A stretch of 64,000 bases of DNA, from assembly GCA_035048485.1 (NCBI GenBank), contig CM068580.1:40847585-40911584 (forward strand). The letters are read 5' to 3'. Source of the DNA: Pteria penguin. Its lineage: Eukaryota; Mollusca; Bivalvia; Pterioida; Pteriidae. The position numbers and the translations under genes are program-made. The notes beneath the pieces are model-generated. The model did no database searches. It was not told the DNA's origin and saw nothing but the letters and a program-made list of their open reading frames with translations. This document shows, in pieces, positions 47,661 through 59,475 of the stretch; within the stretch, counting starts at the first letter, position 1, and each line of letters begins with the position of its first letter.

Positions 47661-50600
47661 AAAGTGTCTTATTTTGTGTTTTCATGCAGGAATGAATTAC
47701 AATGTCTGATGCATTTATGAGATATTATGCGCTAACACGCATTATATCTAATAAATGCATCAGACATTGTAATTCATTCCTGCATGAAAACACAAAATAA
47801 GACACTTATTCTAGAAATAGAAATTTAAAGTTAATATTACCTAGTGTTATACTACATTAGAACTCTAAGATTATGAAGCTACATATTATAAAGATAGAGA
47901 GTTCTAAGCAAGCCATTTTGTAATGATATAATTGTTCACTTATGGGTTTAAAAGAGGAATTTAAAAGTATGTCTTTACTGAGGAAGAGGTGTAGGAAAAA
48001 GAAGAGGAAACTGTATTCAAAGTTCCTATTACTATTGTTATTGAATTTGATAACATGTTAAGGTATCATCTTACGTAAATGTCTGGCTACTTTTTATCAT
48101 GAGGTATATACTGTTCTACCCCTAGTTACTGATATGCTTCATATTTCCTTGTTTGACAATATAAGAGATGTCTGTTACAATACATATAGGTATTTGTCTT
48201 GATATATGTTGTATCACGAAGTATATTTGTAACTATACCCTTAATTCTCAATTTGTTGTGCATATGTTCCATGCGTGATATTTGCTATTTCAGTCCCCAG
48301 CTGTAGATGTCGTGGCAGTGGGGTTGGCTGACGGCCAGGTTATCCTGCATAATCTGAAATATGATGAGTCCATCGTAAAGTTCACTCAGGACTGGGGACC
48401 TGTAACAGCTATATCATTCAGAACAGGTTAATATCTTGTATTGATAAAGTATAAAACATGTAATGATCAATTTATACAGTGATTAGTATTGTGCTGGGTC
48501 ACACTGGGTGACACTATTATTAAAGGTACAGATGTCTAGTATGTATCAGTGGCCATCTTTGTCTCTCTGTTAATCAGCAAACTTAAATTCTTTTGAAGAA
48601 GTCCTCCAAAGGGAAGTCCGGTACATAAAAAGTATAGGAACACAAACACTCTGTTGCAATACAGAGTGTTTGTGTTCCTTTAATTCTCTCAGTTTTTCCT
48701 CTGAAGTGGTTGAGAACAACATTTTCACGAGATTTTGAGGAGGCAGGATTGAATTTTCTCTGGCTAATACATTTTCCACATTTTCCATGACCAGAAATAA
48801 ATTATGTAATAAAAACTGATATTGTGTATAATTTCTGCTTTTCATGATCTGAATTCCAAAATTGATGCAATGACTTTGGATTGGGCATAGATGCTGAAAT
48901 CCCTTCTGATCCTGTCTTCAATCTAACCTAAAGTACATACTGATATAAACTCTCGACTCATTTCCATTTCACTCTCCTACCTCCCTCCATACATCATTCC
49001 ACATTAAACCCACTGTTTTCTCCTTTATTTCATTCTTTATTTCTTCCTCTACAAAAATGTATAGATGTGTTTAATTTACCTGTATATAGATAACACCTAC
49101 CTATTCTCTGCTTTGATTTGTATATCTAATTAATGATATTATATAATCTAGATGGTCATCCAGTTATGGCCACTGGAAGTTCTGCTGGTCACATTGCTTT
49201 ATGGAACTTGGAGGAGAGGAAGCTGCAGAGTCAGATGAGAAATGCACATGAGACTGCTGTTTCTGGATTGAAATGTATGCCCTCTGAACCTTTGATGGTC
49301 ACGTCAGCTGCAGACAACACACTCAAGGTTACAAAACAGCTTTGTCTCAGCCACAGGAGGTCAAAACTATGACAGTAATATAAAATCTATATATATATAT
49401 ATATACATGTGTTTGTCATTTATTATATAATACAACAACATTGTATAATAAATGATAAACACATGTATAAATATGAGTTTTATTTTACTGTCAAAGTTTT
49501 GGCCTCCTGTGGCCTCGTCTCTAATATAGATGGATTAATGAGTATTCTACAGTCATATATTGTTTAGTTGAGGCATTTTTGGTAGGTGAAATCTATAACA
49601 AAAAGAAATAATTAGAATTTAGATAATCATGGTACACACATACAAAAATTAAAGTGAAGATGTTGAAGACATGAGGAAAATAATAGGTATATTAAAGTAT
49701 ATACTGTATCAACTCAGTATGATGAAGTTCAGTATGATTTTAATAACAAGAAGCACACACAAAGTTTTGGCCACCTGGCCTTTTTCAAGTGGTTGAATGG
49801 TAAACTAAATACATGTATATCTAAATTCAATCCATGTTAGCTAGTAGAGACATTGAGCATAAATAACAAATACATATATACATGATATGAAGGCATGATG
49901 TCACAACTAACTACTTAATAACAGCAGGAAAATTCTTGTGAAAAATATTGTTAAATTACACACTCATCAATAGATAAGTCTTATTTTGAATTAAGATTAC
50001 AGCTGTTTGAAAGTCTAGTATCTGATGTCTGTATCCATCTATTCTCGTGACTAATAATAGATAGATTTAGTTTACTATTAAACCTCTTGAAAAAGCCAGG
50101 TGGCCAAAAATTTGTGGAAATTGAGTGCTTCTTGTTCTTTATGTCTTGGATTTTGGAGGATTTTAACTCACTTTCAGTATGATTTTAGTTTACCTGATGT
50201 TTACTTGGTTTAGGTATGGATCTTTGACTTGCCTGATGGTGGAGGAAGGTTACTGAGACAAAGAGCTGGACATGGTGCTCCCCCAAACAGACTACGACAC
50301 TATGGTAGTGATGGAAAAAATATTCTTAGTGCTGGTGCGTACTCTTGAAAGTTATGATTAAAATATCTATACAATATACTTCATTTTAAAGTGTCTTTAG
50401 TTAAAAATTTTAATTTTGAATTTTGAATAGCATAGCAAAGACATAGTGTATCAAGCAATTATGTTAATGTCTTTCCTACTCCATGTATCAATACACCATG
50501 TAGATAGTTGTTCTGAGTACTGAGTTAAGCTGCTGGTAAATGTTTGATGGAAACAGTCTGTTTTCAAAAATTACTGATATTCTTTTATAAAATCTATTGG

Positions 50601-51260
50601 GAATGATGTTTTCCCCATACCTTTGTAGGACAAGATAGTACTTTAAGGTCCTTCTCCACATTACATGATAAACACAACAAAAGTTTGGGCAGGGCCTCTT
50701 ACGACAAAGCAGAGAGTAAGAAGCTAGGCCTGAAGAAGGATAAACACATGATGCCTGCCATCACACAGTTTGCTGCAGGTAGGTTTACAGTGATTGTTAG
50801 GTTGGAACTCCTATACATTCTTTTCCCAAGCCATATTTAGAACTGTGTTGAGAGTCCATTCTGCAATTTTCCTTTCCTACAAAGTGAATTTTTGTATATT
50901 AAGAGCTGAATATTTCAGTTTAAGAAAACACATGAACTGTAAAGGTACAAATGAAAGGATTTTATGTATTCATGTGGTCTTACATGTCACTTGTTATCTG
51001 CAAACTCCCAGTCTTCTGACTCTCTTCCATACACTTATAATAAGTAATCTCTTTCACATATCATTATGACTCACACGATCTTCCATGAATAAGCTTTAAT
51101 ATCTGTTCCTTGCAGGTTAGTTGTGCGTTTTTACTAGCAAGCAGGAATTACTTTCTTGTAGCTCATGCAAATACATGCAAAGAAAACATATGTCTTAGAA
51201 AACACTAGTTATATTACCATCTTATTATGATATAACATTAAGCTTTTTTTCTTCGTAGCA

Positions 51261-51337
<77 letters not shown>

Positions 51338-51354
51338 AATATATATATGAAAAA

Positions 51355-51386
<32 letters not shown>

Positions 51387-54300
51387 AGAACCATCACGTC
51401 AGAGTGATTGGGATAACATAGTGGCTTGTCACCGTGGAATCTGTGTCAGCACCACATGGAGTTTCCAAAGATCAACAATGGGCCACTATAAGCTACAACA
51501 TGAACGATTTCAAGACTCCAGACCATATCAACAAACAGCTGTAGCACAGGTCTGTTATATAACAGTTTTCATTGTTATTTTATTTATGTAATAATAGTCA
51601 GTTATAGATATCCTGATAGAAAGTTTTCTGTATAAGCAATGTCAGTATCCATAAATAACACTTTCATTACAAAAAAAAAAAACTTCCTCCATTGACAATT
51701 CAACATAATTTTTCATTGTGGTGGTATCATCTGAAGTCTGACAAACCTCCAATGAAGAGTGTATGTCTTAAGGATGTTACATTTTTCACAAACTGTGGAA
51801 TGGTCAGTTAATGAAGTCTGATCAGGTCTGAAATTTTGTTGTTTTCCTTGTGGTATGCATTATATAACCTACATATTTAAGCATGGTATGAAGAACTGCC
51901 TTTCAAGTTTTTGTGATGGACATCTAAATATCAAAGGTAAATACTTTCATTCATTTTATGTTCATGGGGAATTTAGTTGCCATGATTTTTTTTGTCTTTA
52001 AGGTGGTGGATATTAGTTCCTGTGGAAACTTTACTGTGATTGGTTATAATACAGGTCATGTGGATATGTATAACCTTCAGTCTGGAATTTATAGAGGCTC
52101 CTATGGGGATCCAACAGGTAAAAATCATCAATAAAAAGAGATTGCTGAGATTGCTACATGAAGTTGCAGCTTGCGTCTAATTTAATGTGAAGTTGATGAA
52201 AAAGAAAATTTGTGTTCAAAGACTTCAAGGTCTTTGTCATACTTTTTTAAAATATATTTTTTAAATTTCAAACTTTTTATGTTTTAATGAAATGCCTCCA
52301 GATATTACCTAGGCAACAGATAGAAAGAAAGGTTTTTAGCTCACCTTAGAGATAAAAAAGAAGTGGGGAATTGATATTTGTATATTATATTAAGCTCTGA
52401 TGGACACCTTCTTTAAAAGTAATGGAAGAATTTTTATTAAACTTGGTAGGGAAGAAGTATTCAAGGTCCCCAATTGGTGTTATTATTATTTGCCATGTCC
52501 ATCAAAAGATAGGTCCATGGTAGAGCAACATAAGCCCCAGAGGATACCCTCGTTTGACTAGGTTCTTCCTCAGACTGGCTGCATACATTGACTAAGCAAA
52601 TGCATCACAGTTATCTATAAGGGCCTTGTTTTCACTTATGATCACAGAGTCTTGAATGATTACTCTTTTGACAATTTGAAGAATTTAAGTGATCTATAGA
52701 TATAATTAAGGAATTAAAGAAATGAGATATTACACAAAACCAATAGATATGTTTAAATCTTGTATGATTGGATGTCTGTGCTGATTTCAAAACATCATTA
52801 AATGTTTAATGAAGATATGTTCTCAGGGTTTTCAATAAAAAATGTTTTAGGAGGTGATTTAGAAATATGAGGCATGTCATTTTGAGCAGCATATGTGTGA
52901 AAATGCGTAGTAGCTATGAGATCAGAGGAAATTCGAACAGGTGGTTTCTGTAATTTGAAGCGGTAGTATTTTGTGGGGTGCTGTCTCTTATCGAAATCCC
53001 CATGTTCATTGTATTTATCATACATGTACATTGCTATAAAAAGTTGCAGTTTAAAAGCCTGTCATATCATTGTCTTAGCAGCACATTCCAATGCCATACG
53101 TGGGGTAGCACTAGATGGACTGAATCAGGTAACAGTTACTTGTGATGCCAGTGGAGAAATGAAGTTCTGGAGATTTAAGCGAAAAGATTTGTTGGATGTA
53201 GTGAAACTGAACAATAACGTGTGCCAAATTTTACTTCATAGAGAAAGGTAAGCCTTGGATTCATTTACTAGATATATACTTAAGGTAACATGTTCGTAGG
53301 TTCCCCATCAGGAGGAAAGATGCCATAATGGTAAAATATATGGATGTGTTCAGGATATAATTTAGAATTTGTTGAATCATTTATTGATATTTATTTAGAG
53401 GTGTAGAAATCTACAAGCTTATTTTTTTTACTTGTGGCCTTACAAGAATAGGGCAGCCATAAAGTTACTATAACAAATAATGGATAACTATTTCATACAT
53501 GCAAAACTATCATTTAGTTATACATTGTAGTTGGTATCTCTTATATTTACAGTGTTGTATTGGGATGTGGAATTAGAGAAAGTAAATTTTGAAAGTTTGT
53601 AACAAAGGTATATATTTGGAATTGTCACCACTTTGTTAACTGTATATACAATTATGTAACTTCAGGTAAATTTGAATTTTTTGTTTCTTCACCAGTTCCA
53701 TGTTGGCTGTGGCTTTTGATGACTTCAGTGTTTACGTCATTGACATGGCTACTCGCCGGGTAGTCAGAAAGTTTATAGGGCACCAGAACTCTATCACTGA
53801 TATGGTAAGGTTAAGAACGTTTTCTTATAGCATTAGTCTGTTACATAAACATTATCAAATGTATGATATACTTATATTTTCATTATATGTTTAATTGCAA
53901 GTATTTTAAAATTTAAAGTCAAAACTGCCTTCGTGGATCTCTGGTCTTTTGATGATGACATTTTTCTTTAAGTTTTTCTTCTTTGATTTGACAGTTTACT
54001 TAATCTTTGTTAATCTTTATTAAAAGTACAGAACCGAAATTGTGGCTAACATCATATGATAAATCTAATGATATAATTTTGATATATGTAATATTTCAGC
54101 TATGTGTAACATAAAAATAACTTTTACAAAAATCAGAAATTAGTCACATATAGTTCCACTTCATATCAACTCATTTATCATTTAGAATACAATATAAATA
54201 TTGAATTAATATGTAAAAGGAAGAAAACTTAAGCTTTTGTTTTAGAAATTTGTTGAATTATTCTAATTCTGAGCTACACATAAAGTATACAGTTTCTTGC

Positions 54301-56029
54301 TATTTTAATTTTAAGACATTTAGCCCAGATGCCAGGTGGTTGGTGACAGCTTCAATGGATTCTACAGTGAGAACATGGGATATGCCAACTGGCTAGTATG
54401 TACAATATTAGCTCATGAAATAAGAATAAAACTAAATATTTCTTATTAATTAACAAGTGTTATCTGAATAAAAAAAGAGTGGAAAACTGTCATTTCATTG
54501 AGAAATATCTGTGTTCAAAAGGAGCACAGATATTTTCAATGAAATGACGGTATCCTTTCTTTTTTCTTGTATGCAGATATGATGAATTAAATATTAAGCA
54601 TTTTCATTGGTTATGTTTTTAGTGAGATAAAATAAGACTGATTTAAAGACAGGTCTTGCATCAACTTATTATCTGTTATGGACCAAAGGGCTTTTCCTAT
54701 ATATCCATCTTACAATGGGTTTTTTGAGTTTTTAGGTTTTTTTTTCAAATAACAGAAACCTATCGTATTTAATAAGATATCATAAATGCCATTGTACATG
54801 TAGTTTCAATAAAACCCTGAAATATTGTCAAAGTTTATCATGACCACTATGGTGTCATCCAACTCAGCATAAATGTATGTTGCAGATTATGTTCTGTACT
54901 TTTCCATATAAAACTATACTAAAATTGATAGATGATATAATTCTATAGAAATCATAATCATTAATGTTATTTTTCGCTTTACACTCACAGAGTTATATTT
55001 CTTTCAGTTTGGTTGATGTTTTTCAATTAGACTCTGCAGTGACTTCCCTATCAATGTCTCCCACTGGAGATTTCTTGGTGACTTCTCATGTAGATGATGT
55101 AGGTTTATACCTATGGTCAAACCAGACATTATATACTCATGTTCCCCTAAAACAACTTCCAGCAGACTATCAGCCTGTTACGATTGAGATGCCAACGACA
55201 CAAAGAAAAACAGGTATGTGCTACTGTATATAAATCTGCCTTCCTAATTGCAGTTGATAGTGTTGCCGCAAGTTAAAGGGAACTTATAGAACGATAGAAT
55301 GATATAGAATTATATTTTCCTCTTGCAACTTGTGATGTAGATTTATGTTGCCCAGATTCCAGTTAAAAGGCTTACTCTACTGTCATCTCGACCAATTTCT
55401 CCGTATTTACATGTATAGCAAGGTTATATGTCGGGTCAATTATTGCGCTCTTTGTGATCACTGTTTGTAGTCAAGGTCAAGGTCACAATATTGTCAAAGT
55501 TAAAATCCATGTCTGCTAAATTTACCTGCCTCTTAGCTTGAATTCGGAAATAATTTAATCCTATTTATAGATTGCTTAATTTGTTTTAAATTTCCCAATC
55601 CACTAAATTTCACAATTTCTTAAATAATTACATAAAATTTAATCATCCATAGCCAATAATTTTATAGATACATGTATGTTGTTTTGAAAAATTAAGGGGC
55701 AAGCATGTTGTAGTGGTTTTAACACTTGACTTGTGGTGTAGATGAGGTTTCCATTACTGGATTGCACCACTGTGTTTAAGAGGTTGGTCACCGTATACTT
55801 CCATGTTGGGATATAGCTGAAAAATTGTTCAAAGCGACATAAAACACCAATTCATTGTAACATTTACTATGGATGCTTTACAGAATCTTCAGATGCAGAT
55901 TATGAAGACACTGATGACTATTTAGGGTCAGAGTTCAAATCACCCGAACAAATTTCCGATGAATTAGTAACATTGTCATTACTTCCAAAGTCTCGTTGGC
56001 AGAATCTATTAAATTTAGACACAATTAAG
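42995..56029 (+). CDS. WDR36: WD repeat-containing protein 36 / UTP21, sixteen exons, C-terminus not found
   Basis: Small-subunit-processome component needed for 18S rRNA maturation in the nucleolus. Exons: 42995-43138, 45363-45390, 45585-45685, 46205-46322, 46707-46894, 48294-48426, 49152-49327, 50214-50334, 50629-50778, 51389-51549, 52003-52117, 53079-53247, 53696-53804, 54316-54395, 55008-55213, 55884-56029. All are GT/AG with phase continuous over 715 codons. Exon 1 encodes FTGFRALGFVSDHVP and YVITCVGKSFHTYN, matching the WDR36 N-terminus. Other marks are HPNTYLNKVVFGSKQGELQLWN, AHSNAIRGVALDGLNQ, FDDFSVYVIDMATRRVVRKF and SMSPTGDFLVTSHVDDVGLYLWSN. These form the two WD40 propellers. The linker SRWQNLLNLDTIK ends the last exon found. 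Human WDR36 continues some 200 residues (Utp21 domain). I could not find that part in the remaining 8 kb, so it probably lies beyond the window. Introns are rich in fold-back elements. Confidence 0.95.
43341..43725 (+). mobile_element. MITE with 'AACCATATCTTTATTC' ends, copy 1
   Basis: The left terminus TTAAAACCATATCTTTATTCC and the right complement GAATAAAGATATGGGTAATC form ~35-bp terminal inverted repeats. About 385 bp. WDR36 intron 1. Confidence 0.85.
44320..44692 (-). mobile_element. Same MITE family, copy 2 in inverted orientation
   Basis: Same termini (AATCTGATTAAAACCATATC and its complement). The internal sequence is the reverse complement of copy 1: for example, the 'cagtcaccgaaaccgttatttc' part lies near the left here and near the right in copy 1. 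About 370 bp, 600 bp from copy 1, same intron. Confidence 0.85.
46994..47247. mobile_element. MITE with 'TACAGTACAG..GGTGGAACT' ends
   Basis: The left end ATACAGTACAGTCGGGTGGAA and the right complement TTCCACCTGAACTGTACTGTA are inverted. The interior repeats GCCCACTG and TGTCCACTG motifs in both orientations. A TA-type target is plausible (Tc1/mariner-like), inferred. WDR36 intron 5. Confidence 0.8.
47611..47657. repeat. (AT)n microsatellite
   Basis: About 23 AT units immediately left of a long palindrome in WDR36 intron 5. Confidence 0.95.
47656..47813. mobile_element. Near-perfect 158-bp palindrome (fold-back MITE)
   Basis: The left arm from TAGAAAAAGTGTCTTATTTT through CAGGAATGAATTACAATG to GATGCATTTA is matched by the complementary right arm ending AAAATAAGACACTTATTCTA. 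At least 55 bp pair with almost no mismatch, plus a weaker inner stem. TA dinucleotides at both ends fit a TA target. Confidence 0.88.
48634..48679. repeat. Perfect short hairpin
   Basis: GGAACACAAACACTCTGT, a six-base loop, and its exact complement ACAGAGTGTTTGTGTTCC. It is flanked by 'gtcctccaaagggaagt', also seen near 15928. WDR36 intron 6. Confidence 0.85.
49344..49521. mobile_element. Fold-back MITE beside the WDR36 exon 7 donor
   Basis: The left arm TCTCAGCCACAGGAGGTCAA through CATGTGTTTGTCATTTATTA pairs with the right arm ending TTGGCCTCCTGTGGCCTCG. Arms are about 85 bp with short AT-repeat insertions. It begins only 17 bp after exon 7 ends (49327). Confidence 0.85.
49744..50137. mobile_element. 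MITE, 'GGCCTTTTTCAAGTGG' family, copy 2
   Basis: The left arm AACAAGAAGCAC, then TTTTGGCCACCTGGCCTTTT and AAACTAAAT, pairs with the right arm's complement over about 70 bp. Shares arms with 15960-16092. It occupies the right half of WDR36 intron 7. Confidence 0.85.
51261..51386. repeat. AT dinucleotide tract and poly-T abutting the exon 10 acceptor
   Basis: More than 100 bp of AT/TA repeats are followed by an unbroken run of T residues and the AG at 51387-51388. The T run serves as the polypyrimidine tract of WDR36 exon 10. Confidence 0.9.
54484..54551. repeat. Fold-back hairpin in WDR36 intron 14
   Basis: ACTGTCATTTCATTGAGAAA with 'tatctgtg' pairs with 'cacagatattttcaatgaaatgacggt' across an 11-base loop. 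About 29 bp with few mismatches. Confidence 0.8.
55690..55855 (+). mobile_element. Second SINE family, copy in sense orientation
   Basis: 'ggggcaagcatgttgtagtggtt' head, a decayed B box, then 'ctgtgtttaagaggttggtcacc', 'cttccatgttgggatatagctg' and 'gcgacataaaacaccaat', matching 13984-14152 reversed. WDR36 intron 15. Confidence 0.75.
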
Positions 56030-57400
56030 GTAAGTCTTTCTTGAATGAATATACATGTATAAACTTAAATGCCAAATGCATGGTAATACATCAGAATTAA
56101 GAAGCCATAGTAAGAGGATGTATAAAAGTGAGTAAACCATACATAGATGACAAAGATGGCTAATCCATGCAGAACAATATAAACCATAAAAAGGTGATAG
56201 TATTGATATAGGGTTGTGTTGCAGTCTAGATAAATAAACCATGGAAAGTTTAGAAATGGTATGCCCTGCAGGATAAATAATTGTCAGTAAAGTGGTACAT
56301 TTACCGTGGGGTTTTTTTTTCTTTAAATCAGGTCTGTTATAAGGACCCTTTCCCAATGGAAATTTTACTGATTTTTCCTGAAATTTGTCTGAATTTTTCC
56401 CAAGCACTGACCTTTTAGCTTTATGCAAATAGGACAAAAAATTGTTAAATGTAAAGGTACAGGCACCTTTGAAAAAAATTAAAAAAAAAACACTGGGATT
56501 TATTAAATCAGGGGTGGAATATCTTGTTCACTGAAACTAATATTGAATGTCCTGATTGTATTATTCATAGATATTGTTATATATTGGTAACCTGAACTCT
56601 GTTTTACTCTAACTGTTTCACATCGACTTTTCCAGTTTGAGTTTCTAGAGTTGACTGCTTTTCAATTTTTTTTTTAAATACAGTTTGAATAGCTTTTTAA
56701 AATCCTTTTTGGTCCATCTAAACCTTATGAATCAGTAGCTTAAAACTAGATCAAACTAGACTGTACAATATAAATAATGAAATAAGAATGGAATAGTTTT
56801 CAAATTATTTGTGAAATTACATCATTGATTGTTCAGGATTTCTCATCATATGCAGAGGGTTTTAACTCCACTCTTGTTTCAGTAGTGAATGATCATTTAT
56901 CTTCATTATCATACTTATCTTCATTTCTGTCTATCTTCATCTCTCTCACTTCATCTATTACTTTCAGAAGATTAGTATCATTATTTCATGATATTATGGT
57001 GAAGTATATCATATTATATATACTTATGATTGTCTAATTTACATAAATGTAAAATTGTTTATAAATACACGTACTTGTTCATTGTAGTGAATTTACTGTT
57101 AATAGTCACTATCTTAACAATATTGTATATTATGTATTGTAAGGAGAGGGCTTAAATAATTTTTTTAAATATCATACCCCATCACATTTCCCATTTTTGA
57201 AATATAGTATTTAGAACAAAAAAATCTTTAAAAAAGTACATATGGATATTCAAATAGTGAATGAATATGACCTTGTCAAGCATGGCAAGTATTTGCATTG
57301 TCTGTCCTTCTGTCACACAATTAGTTTTTGGATGATAACTCAACTTCTTACATCCTATCCAAACCAAAGTTTGATAAATGGATACTTATCAAAAAAGGAA
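56030..57400. other. Stretch downstream of the last WDR36 exon found, no recognised features
   Basis: Searched by eye for the Utp21-domain coding exons without success. A pyrimidine-rich stretch (about 56865-56970) encodes only low-complexity Ser/Leu. Probably WDR36 intron. Confidence 0.45.
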
Positions 57401-57730
57401 GAAGATGGCTATTGATTTTTGGTTTATAGGTCAAAAGTCAAGGTAATCACTGGTAAAAATATACTGCAATAGTTGGTTTCTAGATGATGAATTAAGTACC
57501 ATGCATCCTATACAAACCATGTTTGGATGTATTTAATCTTGCCAAATAAGGAGGCTGTCTTTTGATTTTGGGGCAATAGGTCAAAGGTCAAGATCACTCA
57601 TGGTAATATTTTATACAAGGTATGGCACATGAAACTTATAAATTAAGCATTCAGTGGGAAAGCTTTGTTGCTGCTATGAATTAATCCTGCAGTTGGGGCA
57701 TGCGTTTTACAAACATGCTCTAGTTGTATT
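57401..57730. repeat. Diverged AGGTCA-type repeat
   Basis: Two units contain 'ggtcaaa(a/g)gtcaag', 'atcactggtaa' / 'atcactcatggtaa' and 'gatgatgaattaagtaccatgcatcc'-like parts, spaced about 170 bp. Confidence 0.55.
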
Positions 57731-57959
57731 TGTTTTGGCTGTATAGTTTTAGTAGAGAAATAGGTAGTCAAAAAGCTGTACGATTAATATGAAAATTAAA
57801 AGGGTGAGTAAGTGAGTATTTAACTATAGGAAGGTGAACGTTACAGGAAAGTGAATAAAAAGCAATATGAAGGCTAAACAATCCTGTCTTATACAGTCAC
57901 CATATCAGTCATATAAAGGCTTGTCCAGATAACTTTAGAGTAATAATTTGATCCTAAGA

Positions 57960-58150
57960 AATTAATTTGAAGAAGACACGTGATCCATAAGGTCACATGT
58001 CACAATAGACATTGTATGTAATAGATTCCTCACTGCTTTGGGTGAGTTTGTCGCAAGGGTATGAATTCTATATGATGCATCAAGCAGATGCAATCACCAT
58101 ACACTTGAAATAGTCTTGGAGGGAGGTAAAACAACAATAAATCAATCAAG
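57960..58150 (+). mobile_element. tRNA-derived SINE, 5'-truncated copy
   Basis: Matches the 5664-5938 body from 'acgtgatccataaggtcacatgtcaca' through 'attcctcactgctttgggtg' to the 'aataaatcaatcaag' tail. The tRNA head is missing. Confidence 0.75.
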
Positions 58151-58237
58151 TAATCATTCTTCATATTTTCATTTAATGTAAAATATTTTCATACCATTGG
58201 TAGAACTTGATAATTTATATGTACATGGATATATATC

Positions 58238-58395
58238 AGTGATGGATTTAGAGGAGGGGGATCCCGGGCCCCCCTTTTCACCACATATTTACAAGTAAAA
58301 ATCCAGAATTGGCACAAAAAATGGCTGAGTAGTTTGGCTAATACATATGTGGGTCCCCCTCCCTTTTCGGAAATCCTGGATCCGCCTCTGTATAT
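58238..58395. mobile_element. 'GGATCC' terminal-inverted-repeat element, copy 3
   Basis: Left end AGTGATGGATTTAGAGGAGG and right complement CAGAGGCGGATCCAGGATTT. The interior has G- and C-runs ('gggggatcccgggcccccc'). Same family as 25453-25617. Confidence 0.7.
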
Positions 58396-58544
58396 AATTT
58401 GTATACATATACATATAATCTCCTTTTCATGTTTACACATATATTAATGAAATATAAAATGATAAATTTGTTACATTTTGTGCCTTTCTGGTAATGTTTA
58501 TACACTTTCGACTATTGGATTTTACATATACCAAAGAAAAGAAA

Positions 58545-59475
58545 TCTTGAGCCAAGGTCATATCTTCAAGGTCAAGGTCATAGTGCATACATAGTCAAAG
58601 TCCTTGTTCGGGCCATAACTTCTTACTGCCAAGTTGGGATTGTTATCCAATATAATATTTAAAACAATTGTTGTCTATGACCCAAGGGTGTGTAAAGACC
58701 TTGATTCAAGATCATATCTCCAAGGTCAAGGTTTCAGTGCACACATGATGGAAATACTTGTCGGGCCATAACTCCTTACTGGTATGTTGGATCTGGATAA
58801 CATTTCATGCAATTGTTGTACATGACCTAAGGGTGTGCCATGACCTCAACCCAAGATTATATCTTCAAGGTCACAGTGCACACATAGCCAAAATCCTTGT
58901 CCAGGCCATGACTTCTTACTGCCAAGATGGATTTGGATAATATATCACACAATTAATGTCCATGACCCAAGGGTGTGTCATGACCTTGACTCAAGATCAT
59001 ATCGCCAAGGTCAAGGTCACAGTGCATACATTGTCAAAATCGTTGTACAGGTCATAGCTCCTTACTGTTATGTAGGATCTGGATAATATTTCACACCATT
59101 GTTTTCCATGATCCAAAGGTGGGTATCACATTGTACGGAGCGTGTTGTCCATCTGTGTGTCTGTTCTTCTGTCTGTCCATGAAACTTGTCGGGGCCATAA
59201 CTTCTTCCATTTACTTTGGAGTGAGATTATATTTTACACAATTGTTGATCATGACCCAAGGGTGTGCCATAACCTTGAACCAAGGTGGTATATACAAGGT
59301 CAAGGTCACAGTGCACACATAGCCAAAATTCTTGTCTAGGCCATAACTTCTTCCTTTTACATTGTTGGAAGATTAAATTTGACAAAATTGTTGTCCATGA
59401 CCCATGGATGTGTAATGACCCTGAACCAAGGACATATCTACAAGGTCATGGTCAGAGTGCACACAAACCAGATTG
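58545..59475. repeat. AGGTCA-rich tandem array, ~146-bp period
   Basis: AGTGC anchors after AGGTCA lie at 58582, 58736, 58875, 59021, 59310 and 59456. Spacings are 154, 139, 146, 289 (two units) and 146 bp. Units contain TCAAGGTCAAGGTCACAGTG, 'ggccataacttcttactg' and 'catgacccaagggtgtg'. Confidence 0.88.

Noticed and set aside
48570..48845. 91-codon minus-strand frame with a protein-like look
   Set aside because: It overlaps a perfect hairpin and the repeat motif 'gtcctccaaagggaagt' shared with 15928; no family recognised.
51209..51397. Ile/Tyr-rich frame
   Set aside because: Pure AT-dinucleotide translation next to the exon 10 acceptor of WDR36.
56015..56437. 140-codon minus-strand frame
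   Set aside because: It overlaps the end of WDR36 exon 16 on the other strand, and composition is typical of chance in intron sequence.
56825..57037. Candidate WDR36 C-terminal exon
   Set aside because: It encodes low-complexity Ser/Leu/Ile with none of the expected linker or Utp21-domain features.
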